From NCBI GenBank assembly GCA_036389695.1, contig DASVWG010000095.1, forward strand, positions 1-17,300: a stretch of 17,300 nt of DNA, read 5' to 3'. The DNA comes from JALZHR01 sp036389695. Lineage in GTDB: Bacteria; Acidobacteriota; Blastocatellia; Pyrinomonadales; Pyrinomonadaceae. Shown piece by piece: positions 6,718-14,858 of this stretch (positions within the stretch are counted from its first letter, which is position 1; the number at the start of each line of letters is the position of its first letter). The notes below the pieces were generated by a model. The model was given only the letters and a program-made list of their open reading frames with translations, did no database searches and had not been told where the DNA came from. A program made the translations under genes and the position numbers.

Positions 6718-7470
6718 CTAAATCTTATTTCCGCCAAAGCGAAGGTCAAGGATTCTGACTTTATCCTCTCCTAACTGCTTGGACGCAAATTTCGCAATTT
6801 TTTCAAACTGACTTTGGTCGCCCTCATGCCATGAATCAATCATACTTATCAGAGATTGTTTTCCGTTGTTTGCTGCCTCGCCTTTTAATGCTTCTAAAAA
6901 ATCCGGTTGATTTTCCGGCGATACATCAACCACGGAATGTGCCAGATTCAGTCCTCCGAATCGCGGCTCCGCAAAACTCGCGACATTCGAAGCGTGACTG
7001 TCGGCAGCATCAGAGAAAAACCCCGCGACCGCCTCTTCCACATGTTCCCCGACCGCTTCTTCGACCATTTCCATTCCCGCCGCCAAAACGCCGCCGGTCA
7101 CGACTGATACGGTTAATAACGCACCCGCAGTTTTTAACTCCTTCATTCCTTCTTCTTTATTATCGGTAAAAATCACTTTGGAAGTTCCTTTTCCGATTTT
7201 ATAAACCAATTCGGTTTTCCGAATCGGAGCTTTGGCGATGGCTCTGGCAACCGGCTTGGCGGCTCTGTCAACCACAAAATCCGTTGCTTTTGAAGTCTTT
7301 TCCTGGACATCCCACATAAAATCGGCGATTTCATTTTTTCCGGTGGCGAAGCGTATGGATTCGGCGACCACCGCCGTTCCGACCGTAGTTGAAGCCTTAA
7401 TCGTTCCTTTGGCTATTCCGCCGGCGACATCGACTGCTAAATCCGCTGTTTTTCTCAAAAACTTAAACAT
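6718..7470 (-). CDS. Protein of unknown function with one hydrophobic segment, upstream of the STAND gene
   Basis: I do not recognise the family. The 250-residue product starts from ATG 7470 with a strong AGGAGG eight bases upstream. Residues 1-100 are rich in Ala, Lys, Thr and Val and look amphipathic-helical (MFKFLRKTADLAVDVAGG, then AKPVARAIAKAPIRK). Residues 115-132 form a hydrophobic stretch (AGALLTVSVVTGGVLAAG) long enough for one membrane pass. It is followed by an acidic helix (EMVEEAVGEHVEEAVAGFF), a middle region with SHASNVASF, and a more ordinary globular C-terminus ending RILDLRFGG. There is no signal peptide and there are no cysteines. It lies 323 bases upstream of the STAND start on the same strand. 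A membrane-acting partner or effector of that protein is conceivable, but the wide gap argues against a tight operon. Confidence 0.7.
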   Translation of the reverse strand: MFKFLRKTADLAVDVAGGIAKGTIKASTTVGTAVVAESIRFATGKNEIADFMWDVQEKTSKATDFVVDRAAKPVARAIAKAPIRKTELVYKIGKGTSKVIFTDNKEEGMKELKTAGALLTVSVVTGGVLAAGMEMVEEAVGEHVEEAVAGFFSDAADSHASNVASFAEPRFGGLNLAHSVVDVSPENQPDFLEALKGEAANNGKQSLISMIDSWHEGDQSQFEKIAKFASKQLGEDKVRILDLRFGGNKI

Positions 7471-7524
7471 GATTCATTCCTCCTGTGGATACTTTTCAGT
7501 AAGATTTTTATGAACTTAATTTTC

Positions 7525-7554
7525 AGCGGCTGATTTTAATTTTTTTGTGCCGCT
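7525..7554. repeat. Hairpin in the leader of the 250-residue protein gene
   Basis: AGCGGC (7525-7530) pairs with GCCGCT (7549-7554) across an A/T-rich 18-base loop, about 55-85 bases upstream of the ATG at 7470. The rest of 7471-7650 is A/T homopolymer-rich sequence without a clear promoter match or gene. Confidence 0.3.
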
Positions 7555-7650
7555 TATATTTTTACAGACGGAGCTTGAGTTGAAAGGTTTAGCCGGAAAA
7601 ATTTTTTTTGAAAAAAATTTTTGAAATTCCAAAGCGCGGCTGAAGATTAA

Positions 7651-7684
7651 TAAAAATGCCGGCGTCTTTAATCGGACGACCGGC
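7651..7684 (-). terminator. Intrinsic terminator of the sigma / anti-sigma / CHAT operon
   Basis: On the minus strand the stem GCCGG(T)CGTC / GACGCCGGC (7684-7675 with 7666-7658; one bulged base at 7679; 8-base loop 7674-7667) is followed at once by ATTTTTATTAATC. The G+C-rich stem with a following T-run lies 30 bases past the stop codon at 7714, as expected for a rho-independent terminator. The plus-strand side is also T-rich (GAATTTTATTTTG), so it may work weakly in both directions. Confidence 0.8.
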
Positions 7685-7713
7685 GAATTTTATTTTGAAC
7701 TGCGGAGAAAAAA

Positions 7714-10700
7714 CTATCTCCAATCACCTTGCAATATAAAACCGCTCCAATAATAAGGCGCGGAAAAACGCGGATTTTTTTGCATTTCTTGCTGCGCTTT
7801 TCGCAAAGCGGCGGCGGGCGCAAGCTTGTCTTGCAGCATCGATTTGTAAAACAGGCGCATTAGCTCGGCGGTCGATTCGTCGTCGATATTCCATAAGCTG
7901 ACGACGACGCGCGGCGTTCCCGCATAAAAAAAGCCGCGCGTTAAGCTAATCAAGCCTTCGCCGCCGACCTCTTTGCCGAGAGCCGTCCGGCAGGCGCTCA
8001 AAACCACCAAATCGGCGGCGAGCTTGAGATTGTAGATTTCGTTGGCGCGAAGAAAGCCTTCCTGCGCCGCTCCTTTTTCATTAATGAGTGAAAAAACCAG
8101 ACCGGACAATTCCGGGCGCTGATTGTTAAGAATGCCGTGCGTGGCGATATGCAGAATTCGATACTGGCTCAAATCCTGCTTTAAAAGATTTTCGCGGCTG
8201 GCGGCAAAATCGAGAACTTTTAATTGCATCGAAGACGGCAGAAAGCCGGAGATTTCTTCGGCTTCGCGGCGTGTAAACCGCAGGCGGCTGAAATTTCTCA
8301 CGCCCGCGCTTTCCTGCGCCGCGCGGCTGAGTTTTGAAAATGTTCCCGTATTCGCCGCCGAAGCGATTTGCTTGTCCGCCTTCAGGCGTTCATCTTCCGG
8401 CGTAAAAACCGGGTCGGCAAAAACCGCAAGCGTTTTCGGCGCAGAATTTCGCGCCCGCGATATGCGGCGCAGCTCGGCTAAAATCGTCACCGAAGGAATA
8501 TTTACGATTTCGTTGGTTTCAATTAAAAAACGATTTTCCGCTGCGGATTTTGAATTTTGCAGCGTCAGCGAGGCAAACGGCAAATATTGCAGCGCGCCGT
8601 CGGCGACGATAAGCAATCGCTTGTTTTCCAAAAACTGCGCCGCCGGACCGAGCAGCATTTTGCCGAGCGCCGCCGAAGCGTTTTGCGTTTGCAGTCTGGC
8701 GGCGCGGCGGAAACTGGCTTGCAGCAGATTATAAAATTCGAGCGCCTGTTTCTCTATCGCGGCGCGTTCGGGCAGCAGAAAGCTTTTGACTTCCGCAGGC
8801 GTCACGACCCAAAGATAACTTTTATCGCCGCGCAGACGATAGACGAGCAGAACCGTTTCCGCATCGAGCTGCGATTGTATATCTTTGAATTTCAGCGGTG
8901 CCGAGTGCGCCAGCGCGGCGTAAGCCGGGCTGATAACCCGTATGCGGTCCTGAATCTGCTCGTATTCGGCAAGCAAAGCGCCGATTTCCCTGTCCGCCGC
9001 TTCGATTTCGGCGGGCGTGTATTTACCGCCGACAAGCTGCAAGCGACGCGATTCCTTGAAATTAATATTTTGCTGAATAGCGCGTTCGCGCGTCAGCAGC
9101 GAATTATCGACGCCTTTGCGAATGTCCGCGCGGGCTTCGCCGAGCAACTCCAGAAGACTGCGCGCACGCGCGCGTTCGTTCATTTCCAAAGCCAGCTTAT
9201 CGTAACCGGCAGACGAATCGAGCTGGTGCAAATCCATCAGGATATTGATTGCCAGACCGTAAAAATCCTGCTGCGAAGCAAAATAGCTGCTCCGAAGCTG
9301 CGGGTTGATGACGCTCGAGCGCAGAGATTCGATTATTTCGACGGCTTTCGAAATTTGTTCCCACGCGGTTTTCAGATTTCCGCTGTCTTTTTCCAGTTTC
9401 CCCAGTGAATAGAGAGTGACGGTTTCATTTACCGGGTCTTTAATCGTCCGTTTCAAAGCCAGCGAATCATTGAAAAACTTGGCGGCGGCTGGTCTCTCGC
9501 CGATGGTCATCGAGATTTCGCCCAGAGATTGCAGGATGTTGGCTTCGGCGTAAGCGTCCGCGTTTTCACGCGCGATTTGTAAAGCCTGGTTTAAATAATC
9601 GAGGGCTTTTGTTTTATCCGCTGTTTCGGAATAATATTTGCCCAGATTAAGCAGGGCGGTCGCTTCGCTGCGGCGGTCTTTGGAAAGGCGATGAAATTCG
9701 AGCGCCTTTTCAAAATTGAGCCGGGCTTTATCACGTTCGCCGAGCTTGTATTGAACCGTCGCGATGCTCGTATAAACAAAGCCTTTGCTGTATTTGTAAT
9801 CAAGCTCGTCGAGAATCTTCAAAGACTGCTCGAAATATTCGAGCGCGGCGTTTATTTCGTTGAGCTTCAAATAAGATTGTCCTATTTTATTTAAACTGTT
9901 GGCTTCTCCGATGCGGTCTTTAAGTATGCGGTTTGATTCCAGAGCCTGCCGGAAAGCGTCCAGAGCCTTTTGAAATTCGCCCGTGAAAAGAAAAATCGTG
10001 CCCAGATTTGAAAGCGAGTTTGCTTCGCCGCGCGCCTGCTTTTCGGCACGATACAATTGTAAAGCTTCCTCGAATTTTTCACGGGCTTTTTGATTATTGC
10101 CGGTAAAAAACAGGAAAGTGCCTAATTCGTAAAGCGCCATTGCCGCGCCCGCGTTATTGCCGATTTCGCGCTGAATCTTCTGGGCTTCTTCCAAATATTC
10201 GATTACTCTGGCGGGCTGATTGGCGTTGTTGTAAATGTAAAGCGAGCCGAGCGCGGCTAAAGTTTCGGCTTCACCGCTCCGGTCGTTGATTTTGCGCCGT
10301 AAAGCAAGCGCCTGCGTCAAAAATTCGAGCGCCGGCTGATAATCTTCGAGCCAGTAATTTATCCAGCCGATTTGATGCAGAATCTTTGCCGTCCAAAGCT
10401 CGTCGCCGAGGCTTTTCCACAATGCCAGAGCCTTGTTCGCCTTTTCCAGCGCCTGCCGCCGCGCCGCCGCGCTTTCCTTTAAAAAAAGCTCGTTCGCTTC
10501 GAAAACAGCCGTCTGAGCATCGAAGCGCTGCCTGTCTTTTTCCGTTGCGGCGCGCGGGTTTTCGACGGTTATACGATATAAACCGTTCGAAATTTTCGTC
10601 GACGCCGGACTGACCAGAATCAGAAAAGTTCCGCCCGTTTCCGCAAGAACGAGCAAAGATTCGGTCTGCGAAATCGTTTTGTGCTGATTTACCTGAAAGA

Positions 10701-10950
10701 CGGGTTTTTCGTCGGGATTATGCAGAACCAGCGCCACGTCGATGCCGATTTGTTCGACTGAAACAATCGCTGACTGCCCGCGCTCCAGCTTTAAAGAATA
10801 TAGATGCTGCTCGTCCGGCTTTAAAGAGCGCTCAAGAGATTTGCCCGGCTCGATTGATTCCTTGACCGGGGAATCAATCTGAGCGAAAGCATTTATCCCA
10901 AACAGAAGAACAGTAAAAAAAACGATATGTGAAGACTTTAAGCCAATCAT
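7714..10950 (-). CDS. Secreted TPR protein with C-terminal CHAT (caspase-like) protease domain
   Basis: The product is 1078 residues. A signal peptide (hydrophobic to about residue 24, INAFAQ) is followed by a beta-rich PPC-like domain, about 30-130 (LYSLKLERGQSAIVSVEQ; DVALVLHNPDEKP). A long TPR array spans about 150-560, with many A-x4-LG and YLNQALQIA-type helices, then a helical linker to about 680. The C-terminal CHAT domain carries both expected catalytic residues: His938 in LHIATHG and Cys987 in VLSACRTALG, followed by GEGLISLTRGFFYAGTPRVV and the conserved VSLWNIDD. CHAT proteases are clan CD, related to caspases; TPR-CHAT proteins elsewhere cleave specific partners. Here the signal peptide puts it outside the cytoplasm. 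Its ATG shares one base with the stop of the anti-sigma gene (TAATG), which implies translational coupling. The target is unknown; the anti-sigma factor's periplasmic part is one guess. Confidence 0.93.
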   Translation of the reverse strand: MIGLKSSHIVFFTVLLFGINAFAQIDSPVKESIEPGKSLERSLKPDEQHLYSLKLERGQSAIVSVEQIGIDVALVLHNPDEKPVFQVNQHKTISQTESLLVLAETGGTFLILVSPASTKISNGLYRITVENPRAATEKDRQRFDAQTAVFEANELFLKESAAARRQALEKANKALALWKSLGDELWTAKILHQIGWINYWLEDYQPALEFLTQALALRRKINDRSGEAETLAALGSLYIYNNANQPARVIEYLEEAQKIQREIGNNAGAAMALYELGTFLFFTGNNQKAREKFEEALQLYRAEKQARGEANSLSNLGTIFLFTGEFQKALDAFRQALESNRILKDRIGEANSLNKIGQSYLKLNEINAALEYFEQSLKILDELDYKYSKGFVYTSIATVQYKLGERDKARLNFEKALEFHRLSKDRRSEATALLNLGKYYSETADKTKALDYLNQALQIARENADAYAEANILQSLGEISMTIGERPAAAKFFNDSLALKRTIKDPVNETVTLYSLGKLEKDSGNLKTAWEQISKAVEIIESLRSSVINPQLRSSYFASQQDFYGLAINILMDLHQLDSSAGYDKLALEMNERARARSLLELLGEARADIRKGVDNSLLTRERAIQQNINFKESRRLQLVGGKYTPAEIEAADREIGALLAEYEQIQDRIRVISPAYAALAHSAPLKFKDIQSQLDAETVLLVYRLRGDKSYLWVVTPAEVKSFLLPERAAIEKQALEFYNLLQASFRRAARLQTQNASAALGKMLLGPAAQFLENKRLLIVADGALQYLPFASLTLQNSKSAAENRFLIETNEIVNIPSVTILAELRRISRARNSAPKTLAVFADPVFTPEDERLKADKQIASAANTGTFSKLSRAAQESAGVRNFSRLRFTRREAEEISGFLPSSMQLKVLDFAASRENLLKQDLSQYRILHIATHGILNNQRPELSGLVFSLINEKGAAQEGFLRANEIYNLKLAADLVVLSACRTALGKEVGGEGLISLTRGFFYAGTPRVVVSLWNIDDESTAELMRLFYKSMLQDKLAPAAALRKAQQEMQKNPRFSAPYYWSGFILQGDWR

Positions 10951-12023
10951 TATTTATACCGAAACTGAAGATTATATTCCGCCACTATTTCGCGCTTTCC
11001 TCCGGATAAGCCGTAAAGCCGAAAATAGTATGCGCCCGCCGGAAATATACTCTTTGAAAGCGAAATTGTAAAGGTTCCCTGAGGGTCTTTTCGCAGTCCT
11101 CTGGCGGTCGTCACCAGACCGGCTTTTTCGCGCCTGATTTCAAGCTCGAAAACCGCGTCGGGAGAAAATTCGCGCGTATCAGCCGGAATAATAACCGTAA
11201 AAATTCTGGTTTCGTTCGGCATCTCGACGATTTTCGGGTCGCTGTCGCTGCGCGTCGTCAGGAAGGCATCTTCAATAATCGGAACATTTACCTGAGGCTC
11301 GGATAATTCTTTCAATCGTTGTTCCAATTGCGCCGCGCGCCGGTCGGCGGCTTCGGCTTTCTGCTTCTCGGCATCGATTCGGCGCGATTGATTTAATTCA
11401 GTATCCGAATTATCGGTTTTGTCTGGAATCGCGGGCGCTGTTTTGCCCGGCGCTGAAATGGTCGGTTCCGGAGAAGGACGCGGCGTTTCTTCAGCCGCAG
11501 GCTCGACTGTTTGATTGATTATTTTTCTTTCTTCCGGCTGATTTTGCCGTTCTTCGAGCCGTGCGACGAGATTCCGGTTTTCGCGGTAAAGCGAAAATAC
11601 AATCGCCCCTAAACTGACGGTTATCAGCACCAACATTGCCGCCAGCGCGAAATTCAGACTTTTGAGTTCAAAAAATTTGATGAGCCGCTGCCGGAATGTC
11701 GGGCGCGCCGTTTGAACAAACCCGGTTTCCGCCGCTATCTGCTTCTGAAAAACCGTCCAGGCGAGAGCCGTTTCCCCGGTGACCGGAGCGGGTTCGGTTT
11801 CCTGCAGCGCGCTCGCAAAAGACGTCAGAGCCAGTAAATCATCGGCGCAGCCGGAACAAAAAGTCAGATGATTCTGGATGCGCTCGGCTTCGGCGGAAGA
11901 CGTCAGAGCGTCGGCTTGATAAGCCAAAAGCTCGTCCGTCGTCAAATGTTCTCCGGTCTGCGACGACTGTTCGTCTGCCAGTTTTTGTAAAGCGTCTCTG
12001 ATATTTGAATCTGTCGTTTCCAA
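10950..12023 (-). CDS. Membrane-anchored zinc-finger anti-sigma factor
   Basis: The 357-residue product has an N-terminal anti-sigma zinc-finger domain with H52-xxx-C56-xx-C59 in NHLTFCSGC, preceded by the helix TDELLAYQADAL. One transmembrane helix spans about 123-145 (LNFALAAMLVLITVSLGAIV). A charged coiled-coil-like stretch (about 145-235) with a Pro/Glu-rich portion follows, then a C-terminal beta domain (about 265-357), presumably periplasmic, containing FELEIRREKAGLV and PAGAYYFRLYGLSGGKRE. In this family the zinc-finger part holds the cognate ECF sigma factor at the membrane. The start is TTG at 12023: no ATG is available before residue 130, and AAGAAGG lies about 10 bases upstream, overlapping the end of the sigma gene (15-base gap). 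The stop overlaps the CHAT gene start by one base. Confidence 0.9.
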   Translation of the reverse strand: METTDSNIRDALQKLADEQSSQTGEHLTTDELLAYQADALTSSAEAERIQNHLTFCSGCADDLLALTSFASALQETEPAPVTGETALAWTVFQKQIAAETGFVQTARPTFRQRLIKFFELKSLNFALAAMLVLITVSLGAIVFSLYRENRNLVARLEERQNQPEERKIINQTVEPAAEETPRPSPEPTISAPGKTAPAIPDKTDNSDTELNQSRRIDAEKQKAEAADRRAAQLEQRLKELSEPQVNVPIIEDAFLTTRSDSDPKIVEMPNETRIFTVIIPADTREFSPDAVFELEIRREKAGLVTTARGLRKDPQGTFTISLSKSIFPAGAYYFRLYGLSGGKREIVAEYNLQFRYK

Positions 12024-12038
12024 AATTCGTTTACCTTC

Positions 12039-12644
12039 TTAATTGGTCGATTCGGCTGCCAGTATTTTCTTTAAATTTTCCTTTGCCTGATGTAAATGCG
12101 CTTTAACGGTGCCTTCTTTCAGCTTTAAAAGAAGCGCGATTTCCGACGTCGTTTTTTCCTGATAAACAGACAGCATCAAACATTTTTGCTGCATCGGCGG
12201 CAATTTCCTTATGCCTTCGACCAGTTTTTCGCGAAATTCATTTCTGATTGCCTGTCCTTCGACATCCGATGCGGCGGCGGTGTCAGGCAAATCAATCGCT
12301 TTCGTTTTACTATCCGCCGCGTCGATTTCACTGTCCAGAGAAACTTCCCTGCCGCGATTATGGCGGCGAAATTCATCCATCAATAAATTACGCGCAATCG
12401 CAAATAACCACGCGCCGAAGCTGTCGGCGTGTTCGAGCCGCGCGGCGGATATATTTCTATAGACGCGCAAAAACGTCTCCTGGGTTAGTTCCTTGGCGCG
12501 TTCTGCATCAAAAATTTTTTTATAGAGAAAATTAAGAACAAGCGGGTAAAAATGATTGAAAATACGCTGAAAGCTCGCTTCACGGTTTTTTCCGATCGAA
12601 AAATCTTCTATTGCGGACTTGAGGCGAAGGATGTCTTCAGACAT
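12039..12644 (-). CDS. ECF-type RNA polymerase sigma factor
   Basis: The 201-residue protein has the two-domain layout of extracytoplasmic-function sigma factors. Region 2 is at about 24-95 (LTQETFLRVYRN in 2.2; SFGAWLFAIARNLLMDEFRR in 2.3-2.4, for -10 recognition). An acidic linker follows, then region 4 at about 139-195 (LPPMQQKCLMLSVYQEKTTS and EIALLLKLKEGTVKAHLHQAK), a helix-turn-helix for -35 binding. It is first in an operon with the anti-sigma factor (15 bases downstream) and the CHAT protease, and would be silenced by that anti-sigma until a signal releases it. The ATG at 12644 has only a weak ribosome binding site (CCTTAGAATTT before it), which suggests low basal expression. No ferric-citrate-type partner genes are adjacent. 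Confidence 0.93.
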   Translation of the reverse strand: MSEDILRLKSAIEDFSIGKNREASFQRIFNHFYPLVLNFLYKKIFDAERAKELTQETFLRVYRNISAARLEHADSFGAWLFAIARNLLMDEFRRHNRGREVSLDSEIDAADSKTKAIDLPDTAAASDVEGQAIRNEFREKLVEGIRKLPPMQQKCLMLSVYQEKTTSEIALLLKLKEGTVKAHLHQAKENLKKILAAESTN

Positions 12645-12670
12645 AAATTCTAAGGGTTCATTTCAATGTG

Positions 12671-12699
12671 AATATATCAAAAAGCAGGTGAAATGTGTA
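12671..12699 (-). promoter_or_regulatory. Promoter of the ECF sigma operon
   Basis: On the minus strand, TACACA (12699-12694) is followed by a 17-base spacer and TATATT (12676-12671). The -10 is preceded by TGA, giving an extended -10 (TGnTATATT). It sits about 30 bases upstream of the sigma start codon. It reads as a housekeeping-type promoter; no GGAAC-like autoregulatory ECF site was recognised. The rest of 12700-12849 shows no gene and no convincing terminator for the cupredoxin gene. Confidence 0.5.
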
Positions 12700-12849
12700 A
12701 AAAAAACTTATGGAAAACTAACGCGATGGACGATTTGTATCTCTAAAATCTATTGCCCAGCCCGCCCGCAAGCCGTTTTGAAAGTTTGAATAAATGGCTG
12801 CGCCGAGCCGGAAAAAGAGATTATTTGCGCGGCGCGGATTCCGCACGTG

Positions 12850-14844
12850 TTAATCGTGCTTCATTTTCGACGGTCGCAGGCGAACGAAAAACTGCCAGCC
12901 GCCGTGTCGCGTGCCGCCGTAGAAGCTGCCGATAACTGAAGGATTGGTGTTAAAGGTCGCCACGCCGCCGATGCCGACATCCAGTCCTTTGTCCTTAAAG
13001 ATTTCGCGCATGTAACCGAGCGAATAAGCTCCGACCCAAAAATTCCCTTCCGGATGCGGCGCGGGCAGGACGAGTTCGTGACTGTTTTTCTGCACTTGTT
13101 CGAGCCGTCCGAAAATCGAGTTTTTATCGAACTCGTAATTGCTCTCGAACAGAAAAGCGTTATTGCGTCCTTCGTCCGAGTGGTTCTGTCCCCAGACAAA
13201 CGAGTTCGACCAATTTCGGCTTTCGTCGATTTTTTTGTTATACATCGCCGAAGCGGTCGTCCGCCGCATCACTTTTAAATCAGGCTCCGAGCGTTCGGGA
13301 TTTCGCAGGTAACCGTAGGAAACCTGAAACGCCCATTCTTTGGTCGGGTTAAAAGAAAATCTGGCGCTGAATGAATTAAGGCGCGGCGCGTCGAAATTCC
13401 AGCGGTTTTCGTCCGGTTCAGTCCCGTTAAAGGCGCTGACTTCAAATTTCGCCTTGTCGTAAACATAGCCTGCCGTCAGCACTCCGAAAGTGATGTGCGT
13501 CGCGTCCTGCCAGTGGTGTCCGATGGGCGCGTCCGGGTTGTTCATCGCCGACGGGCGGTGCATATAAGCGACCGGACCGAGAGACGGCTCGCCCGGATAA
13601 CCGGCGTAGAAATACATCGAGCTTTTTTCGTTGAATTTATAGGAATAAGAAGCCGACAGCTCCGAGAAAAAATCGTGCGGGTGCTGGCGGTCGTGAATCG
13701 GACGCCCGCGATACAGCTCGCCCGATTGATATAAAAGCGGATAACCGTAGCCGCGCTCGATAACCGGGTCTAAACTGACCATTGCCCGCCAGCCGATTTG
13801 CGATTTCTCGTTTACCGGCTTTGAATACATCGCCATGAACATCGAAGGCGCGTCGAAACGACTGCGGCTTCCCTTTCCGGCGACGGAAACATTTCGATTG
13901 GAGCCGACGCTGGTATAACGAAAAAACATATTGCCGTGCAGCATCAGCATTCCGCCGTCCTTATACATTTTCATATAGCCATACATCGGCGAAGAGTCCG
14001 GCAGCCAGGAGGTGCCGGAGCCTTCGCGCGTCATCGGGTCGCCGATATTGACGGTCGAGCGCATTTCCGTTTTATCATCGTGCTGATGATTCGTGCCCGA
14101 CATATCGGACTTTTTTTCGTTTTTCGAGTCCTCCGTTTTCATGTCGGACATTTCTTCAGCCGGTTTCTTTTTAGGCGTGTCGGTCTTTTGTTTCGGCTCG
14201 GTCTTTTTGTCCTTATCCGTGTTATGTTCGTGTTCACCGTCTTCATCGTCAGAATGAACGTGCTCGGTTTTTTCGGGCGTTTTCAAATCTTTGCCGGGCG
14301 AGACGCCGACGGCGATATTGCCCCACATTCCGCCTTTGGCGTGTCCGCGCACCGAGCAGAAATAAACGTATTGACCTTTTGTTCCGGCTTTGATGACGAC
14401 TTCTTCCGCCTGCAAAGCGCCGTCTTCAGCGCGTTTCTCCAGCTTTGTGCTGCCGGCAGTTTCCGTGATGCCGGGCGCAATCGGAAACGGCTGTTCGACG
14501 TGACCGAAACGAATATCGTGACGCATATCGAGGTCAACGTTGACGAATAAGATTCTCAGTGTCGCGCCGGTCGGAATGACTAAATTCGGATTTCGCACGC
14601 CCTGAATCCGATACGAAAGCATATCGTCTTCCGGTCCGGTGATAACGACCAGCCGAATCTCTTTTTCAGTAAAAATGAGAGCGGTTTTATCAATTTTGCC
14701 GACGGTTCCGGTCTTTTCCAAACCCGCTAAATCGGCTTCCTTAACAATTTTCTTTTCGCTGCTGACCAGTGTAAAAGCCTGGTGCGCGAATACGTTCACG
14801 CTGAATAAAAGCGCAAAAATAAATAGCGATATAATCCTTTTCAT
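12850..14844 (-). CDS. Secreted cupredoxin fused to an outer-membrane beta-barrel-like domain, putative copper-handling protein
   Basis: The product is 664 residues. The signal peptide MKRIISLFIFALLFSVNVFA would leave a mature protein starting with His21. Residues about 55-182 are a cupredoxin: H109 in MRHD, then C163-x4-H168-x4-M173 in YFCSVRGHAKGGMWG, a full type-1 copper ligand set with the ligand spacing known from rusticyanin. Residues 185-265 are a charged linker with His and Met (EHVHSDDEDGEHEH; GTNHQHDD). Residues about 285-664 look like alternating amphipathic strands with YMKMYKDGGMLMLHGNMFF, HDRQHPHDFF and a C-terminal strand GGWQFFVRLRPSK, as in outer-membrane barrels. The ATG at 14844 is chosen because AGGAG lies nine bases upstream; a GTG at 14871 would place that site inside the gene. 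Its neighbours are a Cys/His-rich secreted protein and a TonB receptor. Copper binding is well supported; transport or oxidation is inferred. Confidence 0.82.
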   Translation of the reverse strand: MKRIISLFIFALLFSVNVFAHQAFTLVSSEKKIVKEADLAGLEKTGTVGKIDKTALIFTEKEIRLVVITGPEDDMLSYRIQGVRNPNLVIPTGATLRILFVNVDLDMRHDIRFGHVEQPFPIAPGITETAGSTKLEKRAEDGALQAEEVVIKAGTKGQYVYFCSVRGHAKGGMWGNIAVGVSPGKDLKTPEKTEHVHSDDEDGEHEHNTDKDKKTEPKQKTDTPKKKPAEEMSDMKTEDSKNEKKSDMSGTNHQHDDKTEMRSTVNIGDPMTREGSGTSWLPDSSPMYGYMKMYKDGGMLMLHGNMFFRYTSVGSNRNVSVAGKGSRSRFDAPSMFMAMYSKPVNEKSQIGWRAMVSLDPVIERGYGYPLLYQSGELYRGRPIHDRQHPHDFFSELSASYSYKFNEKSSMYFYAGYPGEPSLGPVAYMHRPSAMNNPDAPIGHHWQDATHITFGVLTAGYVYDKAKFEVSAFNGTEPDENRWNFDAPRLNSFSARFSFNPTKEWAFQVSYGYLRNPERSEPDLKVMRRTTASAMYNKKIDESRNWSNSFVWGQNHSDEGRNNAFLFESNYEFDKNSIFGRLEQVQKNSHELVLPAPHPEGNFWVGAYSLGYMREIFKDKGLDVGIGGVATFNTNPSVIGSFYGGTRHGGWQFFVRLRPSKMKHD

Positions 14845-14858
14845 TTGCTTAATCTCCT

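Noticed and set aside
8123..9408. Long open frames on the plus strand (8123-8734 and 8557-9408)
   Set aside because: They lie fully antisense to the well-supported TPR-CHAT gene, have no recognisable domains and have compositions expected from reading a real gene backwards.
12796..12849. G+C-rich short palindromes after the cupredoxin stop codon as an intrinsic terminator
   Set aside because: Stems are only 4-5 bp with poor loops and no T-run directly after; termination here is unresolved.
13936..14550. 204-residue plus-strand open frame rich in Phe, Arg and Val
   Set aside because: Antisense shadow of the cupredoxin-barrel gene; composition is an artefact of its charged linker.
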